Of a stretch of 64,000 bases of DNA, positions 60,098-64,000 are shown piece after piece (positions within the stretch are counted from its first letter, which is position 1; each line of letters starts with the position of its first letter). Location: assembly GCA_002798195.1 (NCBI GenBank), contig NWQM01000016.1:186001-250000 (forward strand), written 5' to 3'. The notes beneath the pieces were generated by a model. That model was not told where the DNA came from and ran no database searches. It saw nothing but the letters and a program-made list of their open reading frames with translations. Source of the DNA: Lysobacteraceae bacterium NML03-0222 (GTDB lineage Bacteria > Pseudomonadota > Gammaproteobacteria > Xanthomonadales > Xanthomonadaceae). The position numbers and the translations under genes are program-made.

Positions 60098-62152
60098 ATG
60101 ATGCCTCACTTCGACGGCCTGACCCTGAAAAACTGGCAAATCCAGTCCCGCGACGACGGTATTTTGATACTGCGCTTCGACCGCGAAGGCCAATCGGTCA
60201 ACAGTTTTGCCCAGGAAGTACTGCTGGAGCTGGAAGCCATCATCGAGCGTCTGGCAATGGAGCCGCCACGCGGCGTGATTCTAGCCTCGGCCAAAAGCAG
60301 TGGTTTCATTGCCGGTGCCGACATCAAGGAATTTGCCGAGTTCGACCGCAAGGGCACGGTAAGTGATGCCATCGCCCGTGGCCAGGGTGTGTTTGAAAAG
60401 CTCGCTCGCCTGCCCTGCCCCACGGTGGCAGCCATCCACGGCTTTTGCATGGGCGGCGGCACGGAAATGGCGCTGGCCTGCGATTACCGCATCGCAAGCA
60501 GCGATGCCAGCACCCGGATTGGCCTGCCGGAAGTCAAGCTCGGCATCTTCCCGGGCTGGGGTGGCAGCGTGCGTCTACCACGACTGATTGGCGCCCCTGC
60601 CGCCTTCGACCTGATGCTGACCGGGCGCAGCGTCAACGCTAAAGCCGCACGCGCCATGGGGCTGGTTGACCGCGTCTCCGAGCCTGCCACACTGCTGGAC
60701 GACGCCGCCCTGCTGGTACTGCGCGGCACCGAGCGTCCCTTCAAACAGCGCGCACTGGCCTGGCTCAGCAATACCTGGCCTGCGCGGCAATTGCTGGCGC
60801 CGCAAATGCAAAAACAAGTGGCAAGGAAAGCCCCCAAAGCCCATTACCCGGCACCCTATGCCCTGATTGACAGTTGGCAAAAAGGCGGCAGCAGCATGCG
60901 CCAGCGCCTGGAGCGCGAACGCCGTGGCGTGGTGAAACTCGCCTCCACGCCTACCGCCCGCAACCTGATTCGCGTGTTTTTCTTGCAAGAGCGCATGAAA
61001 CAGCTGGGAAGCGGTGATTCCGGCATCCGCAAGGTGCATGTGGTCGGCGCCGGCGTGATGGGCGGCGATATCGCCGCATGGAGCGCTTACAAGGGCTTTG
61101 AAGTCACCCTGCAAGACCGCGAACAAAAATACATCGACGCGGCACTTTCGCGCGCTGGCGAGTTGTTTGCCAAGCGCGTCAAGGACGAGGCAAAACGGCC
61201 GCAAGTCGCGGCTCGCCTCAAAAGCGACCTGGCAGGCGATGGCATCGCCGAGGCGGACTTGGTTATCGAAGCCATCATTGAGCGCAGTGATGCCAAGCGC
61301 GATCTGTACGCCGCCACCGAGCCGCGCATGAAAACCGATGCCCTGCTTACCACCAACACCTCCTCGATTCCGCTGGCAGAGCTGAGCGCGCATATTCAGC
61401 GCCCGGCACAGTTTGCCGGCCTGCACTACTTCAACCCGGTGGCGCTGATGCCGCTGGTGGAAATCATCCGCCACGATGGCATGGCCACCGATACCGAGCA
61501 GCGTCTTGCCGCCTTTTGCAAAAAGCTCGACAAGCTGCCCGTGCCGGTCGCGGGCACGCCGGGCTTTCTGGTCAACCGCGTGCTGTTCCCTTACCTGCTC
61601 GAAGCCATGCGCGCCTACGCTGAGGGCATCCCCGCAGCCGCCATCGACAAGGCCGCAGTGAAGTTCGGCATGCCGATGGGACCCGTGGAGCTGGTCGACA
61701 CCGTGGGGCTGGATGTGGCCGCTGGCGTTGGTGCCGAGCTTGCCCCGTTCCTCGGGCTTGAGATCCCCGCCGCCCTTGCCGCCCCCCCGGAAATGGGCAA
61801 ACGTGGCAAGAAAGACGGCCAGGGCATTTATGCTTGGGAAAACGGCAAAGCCCAAAAACCGACACTGCCCAAGGATTATCAGGCTCCCGACGACCTGCAA
61901 GACCGGCTGATTCTGCCGCTGCTCAACGAAGCCGTCGCCTGCCTGCACGATGGCGTGGTCAGCGATGCCGACCTGCTTGATGGCGGCGTGATTTTCGGCA
62001 CCGGCTTTGCCCCGTTCCGCGGCGGCCCGATTCAATACATCCGCGAAACCGGCATTGATGTCCTGCTGGAAAAACTCAAAACCCTGCAACAACGCCACGG
62101 CGAACGTTTCGCACCGCGCCCGGGCTGGGACAACCCGGCATTGCGCGGCTAA
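60098..62152 (+). CDS. fadJ: Fatty-acid oxidation multienzyme, FadJ/FadB-type order
   Basis: The roughly 684-residue enzyme has an N-terminal enoyl-CoA hydratase/isomerase domain (SGFIAGADIKEFAEFD, HGFCMGGGTEMALACDYRIA). A dehydrogenase domain follows: VHVVGAGVMGGDIAAWSAYK near residue 315, TTNTSSIPLAELS, HYFNPVALMPLVEI. The order (hydratase, then dehydrogenase) is that of FadB/FadJ and the reverse of the gene at 41902. The ATG at 60098 is followed by another ATG; an ATG at 60068 is possible. It diverges from rpoE and stands alone, with no thiolase beside it. FadJ is the closest name by length, but FadB-like function cannot be excluded. Confidence 0.88.
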   Translation: MMPHFDGLTLKNWQIQSRDDGILILRFDREGQSVNSFAQEVLLELEAIIERLAMEPPRGVILASAKSSGFIAGADIKEFAEFDRKGTVSDAIARGQGVFEKLARLPCPTVAAIHGFCMGGGTEMALACDYRIASSDASTRIGLPEVKLGIFPGWGGSVRLPRLIGAPAAFDLMLTGRSVNAKAARAMGLVDRVSEPATLLDDAALLVLRGTERPFKQRALAWLSNTWPARQLLAPQMQKQVARKAPKAHYPAPYALIDSWQKGGSSMRQRLERERRGVVKLASTPTARNLIRVFFLQERMKQLGSGDSGIRKVHVVGAGVMGGDIAAWSAYKGFEVTLQDREQKYIDAALSRAGELFAKRVKDEAKRPQVAARLKSDLAGDGIAEADLVIEAIIERSDAKRDLYAATEPRMKTDALLTTNTSSIPLAELSAHIQRPAQFAGLHYFNPVALMPLVEIIRHDGMATDTEQRLAAFCKKLDKLPVPVAGTPGFLVNRVLFPYLLEAMRAYAEGIPAAAIDKAAVKFGMPMGPVELVDTVGLDVAAGVGAELAPFLGLEIPAALAAPPEMGKRGKKDGQGIYAWENGKAQKPTLPKDYQAPDDLQDRLILPLLNEAVACLHDGVVSDADLLDGGVIFGTGFAPFRGGPIQYIRETGIDVLLEKLKTLQQRHGERFAPRPGWDNPALRG

Positions 62153-62182
62153 AGCCTGCTCAAGGATATGCCCCTGAAAATC

Positions 62183-62212
62183 ATTATCCCCGTGTCATGA
62201 CACGGGGATAAT
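62183..62212. terminator. Perfect palindrome after fadJ
   Basis: ATTATCCCCGTGTCA / TGACACGGGGATAAT has 15-bp arms with no spacer, 30 bp after the stop. It lies between convergent genes, so it is probably a terminator for both, though the T-runs are short. An alternative is a repeat-type DNA site. Confidence 0.65.
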
Positions 62213-62250
62213 CGCAGACAATCCAAGCCATCAGCCGGCAATAAGGCGCA

Positions 62251-62904
62251 CTACCAGCCCCAAGGCGTAGGTGGCAACTCAACCGGACGCGTCAGGTCAA
62301 ACTCAACCTTGAACATCCGGCCATTGGGACGGGACAGTTCGTAAACAAAAGTCTGCGGATGGATTTCCATCGCCCAAGTGTTTTGCAGCGAAGCATTCAA
62401 GCCCCCCTTCTCGAACATGGCAATGGACTCGGCATCCACCGGAAATGCCTGACGCTCGGCACTGCCAGCTTCACGGCTATCACCGCCATACATGGTCATA
62501 TCGTCAGCACTGCCATCTTGATGACGATGGTCATGCTTCAGACGCAAACCTTGCGGCAAGCGGGTAAGAATCCAGGTTCTGGAATGGTCATCGCCCACAT
62601 GAAAAGGAATTTCCAGCCGCTCACGCGGGTTATCGCAGCCGCGTATATGCATCACCAAGCGCTTGCCTTCAAACGCATCCGGCTCGCTGGGCTTGGGCTC
62701 GTTGGCGACGATTCTGCCTTCATACGCCTTGCCGCAATGCTTGGCCACGCGCATCAAAAATTCATCAGCTGCCTGCAAGGCGGACGCATCATCCAGCGGC
62801 TGCTGCCCATCTGTGGCGCGCGTAGCCGGTTCAGGATTGGAGGCAGTGCAGGCGGCAAGCGCCAACACCAGTGGAGAAAGGACAAGTGAGTATTTGCTGT
62901 TCAT
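62251..62904 (-). CDS. Lipoprotein of unknown function
   Basis: The 217-residue lipoprotein has a signal with lipobox LAAC near residue 19. The mature part contains CGKAYEGRIVANEPKPSEPD, MHIRGCDNPRERLEIPFHVG, RTWILTRLPQGLRLKHDHRH and a closing FEFDLTRP-like strand pattern. The two Cys may pair. I do not recognise the family. It is monocistronic, separated by 46 bp from the hemJ gene upstream. Confidence 0.75.
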   Translation of the reverse strand: MNSKYSLVLSPLVLALAACTASNPEPATRATDGQQPLDDASALQAADEFLMRVAKHCGKAYEGRIVANEPKPSEPDAFEGKRLVMHIRGCDNPRERLEIPFHVGDDHSRTWILTRLPQGLRLKHDHRHQDGSADDMTMYGGDSREAGSAERQAFPVDAESIAMFEKGGLNASLQNTWAMEIHPQTFVYELSRPNGRMFKVEFDLTRPVELPPTPWGW

Positions 62905-62950
62905 GGCAACAGCCTAACTTGGACAGCGCTTTTCCGGCAATGACAAATGT

Positions 62951-63367
62951 TCAAAACGGCTTGGCAAGTACCAGCCAGACAATCGGCACCAATGCCAGCA
63001 GTGGCAACTCATTGAACAGACGCAATTGCCGGGCACTGGGTATGCCACGCCCAGCTTCTGCTGCTTTCAACCAGCGCCCTGTCGCTACCGCATACAGCAA
63101 CAGCAATGCCACCAAGGTCAACTTGGCATGCATCCATGCGCCCTGGAAACCCAGCATCCACCACATGGCAAACCCCAGCACGAACAAAATGCCGAACATC
63201 ACATGCCCAAAACGCGCCAAACGCCGCCCCATCAACAACAGCCGTGCCCGCACCGCAGGCTCATCGCCTGCTTCGGCGAGATTTACCAAAATGCGCGGCA
63301 AATAGAACAAGACCGCCATCCAGGCGATGACAAATACCAAATGAAAAGTTTTCAGCCACAGATACAT
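62951..63367 (-). CDS. hemJ: HemJ-like membrane protein (CopD superfamily)
   Basis: The 138-residue protein has four membrane segments and the conserved His of WLKTFHLVFVIAWMA near residue 9, then LARFGHVMFGILFVLGF with a second His and WMHAKLTLVALLLLYAV. That pattern matches HemJ, the protoporphyrinogen oxidase used by bacteria without HemG/HemY. A CopD-type copper protein is less likely given the short length. Confidence 0.82.
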   Translation of the reverse strand: MYLWLKTFHLVFVIAWMAVLFYLPRILVNLAEAGDEPAVRARLLLMGRRLARFGHVMFGILFVLGFAMWWMLGFQGAWMHAKLTLVALLLLYAVATGRWLKAAEAGRGIPSARQLRLFNELPLLALVPIVWLVLAKPF

Positions 63368-63405
63368 ATACGAAATATCCCGAAGAAAAAATGCATGGAG
63401 CGAAG

Positions 63406-64000
63406 TTACTGCGCTTGCGGCTTTTGCTTCAGAAGCATCTCCAGCACCTTGCCTACAGCCGCAAAGGCGAATGCCCCGGTGACATGGGTGGCAGCGCCCA
63501 GACCAGCACCACAGTCGAGCTTGAAGCCCTCATCGCCCTCCAGCGTCGGGCGAATGCCGCAGACTGTGCCATCGGCCTGCGGATAGCGCACGTTTTCCAG
63601 CGAATACACCGCAGGCACACCAAAGTAACGGTCGCGATTCTTGGGAAAATTGAACTCGCCACGCAGCTTTTTGCGAATCAGCGATAGCATTGCATCATGC
63701 TCGGTACGGGAAAGGTCACGCACCCGAATTTGCGTCACATCGCTGCGGCCACCGGCCGCGCCGACCGTCACCAAGGGCAGTTTGCGACGGCGGCAAAAAG
63801 CGATCATCTCCACCTTGACCCGGAAGCTGTCACAGGCATCCAGCACCAGATCGTGCCCCGGCAAAAGCTCGGCCATATTCGATGGCGTCAGGAAAGAGGC
63901 CAGCACATTCACGCGGATTTCCGGATTGATGGCACGGCAGCGCTCAGCCATGACTTCGGCCTTGATGCGCCCATACTGTCCATCCATCGCTGGCAGCTGA
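63406..64000 (-). CDS. tcdA: tRNA threonylcarbamoyladenosine dehydratase TcdA, partial
   Basis: This is the C-terminal part of a ThiF/E1-like enzyme; the window edge cuts it. The frame at the edge reads QLPAMDGQYGRIKAEVMAER, where relatives have NRQLPA, so the ATP-binding Gly-rich loop lies beyond the window. Visible are HDLVLDACDSFRVKVEMIAF, VGAAGGRSDVTQIRVRDLSR, and the C-terminal membrane-like ATHVTGAFAFAAVGKVLEML. TcdA cyclises the t6A base at position 37 of ANN-reading tRNAs. Confidence 0.88.
   Translation of the reverse strand, partial: QLPAMDGQYGRIKAEVMAERCRAINPEIRVNVLASFLTPSNMAELLPGHDLVLDACDSFRVKVEMIAFCRRRKLPLVTVGAAGGRSDVTQIRVRDLSRTEHDAMLSLIRKKLRGEFNFPKNRDRYFGVPAVYSLENVRYPQADGTVCGIRPTLEGDEGFKLDCGAGLGAATHVTGAFAFAAVGKVLEMLLKQKPQAQ

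Overview
The window looks like chromosomal DNA of a gammaproteobacterium, most plausibly of the Xanthomonadales/Lysobacterales. The support is gene content and order: rpoE-rseA-mucD, rlmE-ftsH with divergent yhbY, an mtnB-mtnD-mtnC block, an EF-P-like efpL, and Xanthomonas-type IS3 and IS5 elements. This placement is inference; there is no rRNA or other marker gene here.

Bases 1-25.6 kb are part of a type VI secretion (T6SS) locus, nearly all on the minus strand. In transcription order it holds tssA, a TagX-like M15 peptidase, a PAAR tip protein, an unrecognised membrane protein, tssM, tagF, an OmpA-domain protein, then vgrG2 with a DUF4123 adaptor. An effector island follows: three tandem DUF3304-type lipoproteins (putative immunity), a Tle1/DUF2235 phospholipase, vgrG1, an alpha/beta-hydrolase lipase, a Tli4-like immunity lipoprotein, and the broken 5' end of a third vgrG. 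The two intact vgrG genes are almost identical except for a short divergent patch and exchanged 3' ends. The sheath, baseplate and ClpV genes are not in this window.

Bases 25.6-28.8 kb are a nest of insertion sequences. An IS3-family element, with a clear 4-bp target duplication, sits inside a second, decayed IS3-family element. The second one interrupts a third. A piece of the second also ends the broken vgrG at the left of the window. A defective IS5-family element (22.0-22.8 kb) lies exactly at the stop codon of the TagX-like gene.

Bases 28.9-64 kb are mostly ordinary chromosome: an SDR dehydrogenase, efpL, two acetyltransferases, a barnase/barstar-type RNase and inhibitor, uup with a Nudix hydrolase, a TehB-like methyltransferase, a cold-shock gene, a rhomboid protease and an M14 carboxypeptidase. 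Next come a TetR regulator with a fatty-acid beta-oxidation operon, ftsH/rlmE/yhbY, two sodium-coupled transporters, cytochrome b561 and methionine-salvage genes. The last part holds the RpoE/RseA/MucD envelope-stress module, a second beta-oxidation multienzyme gene, hemJ, and a partial tcdA running off the right edge. One AT-rich two-gene insert stands out at 55.3-56.9 kb: an HExxH putative metallopeptidase followed by a lipoprotein. It is the best candidate here for an undescribed effector/immunity-like pair.
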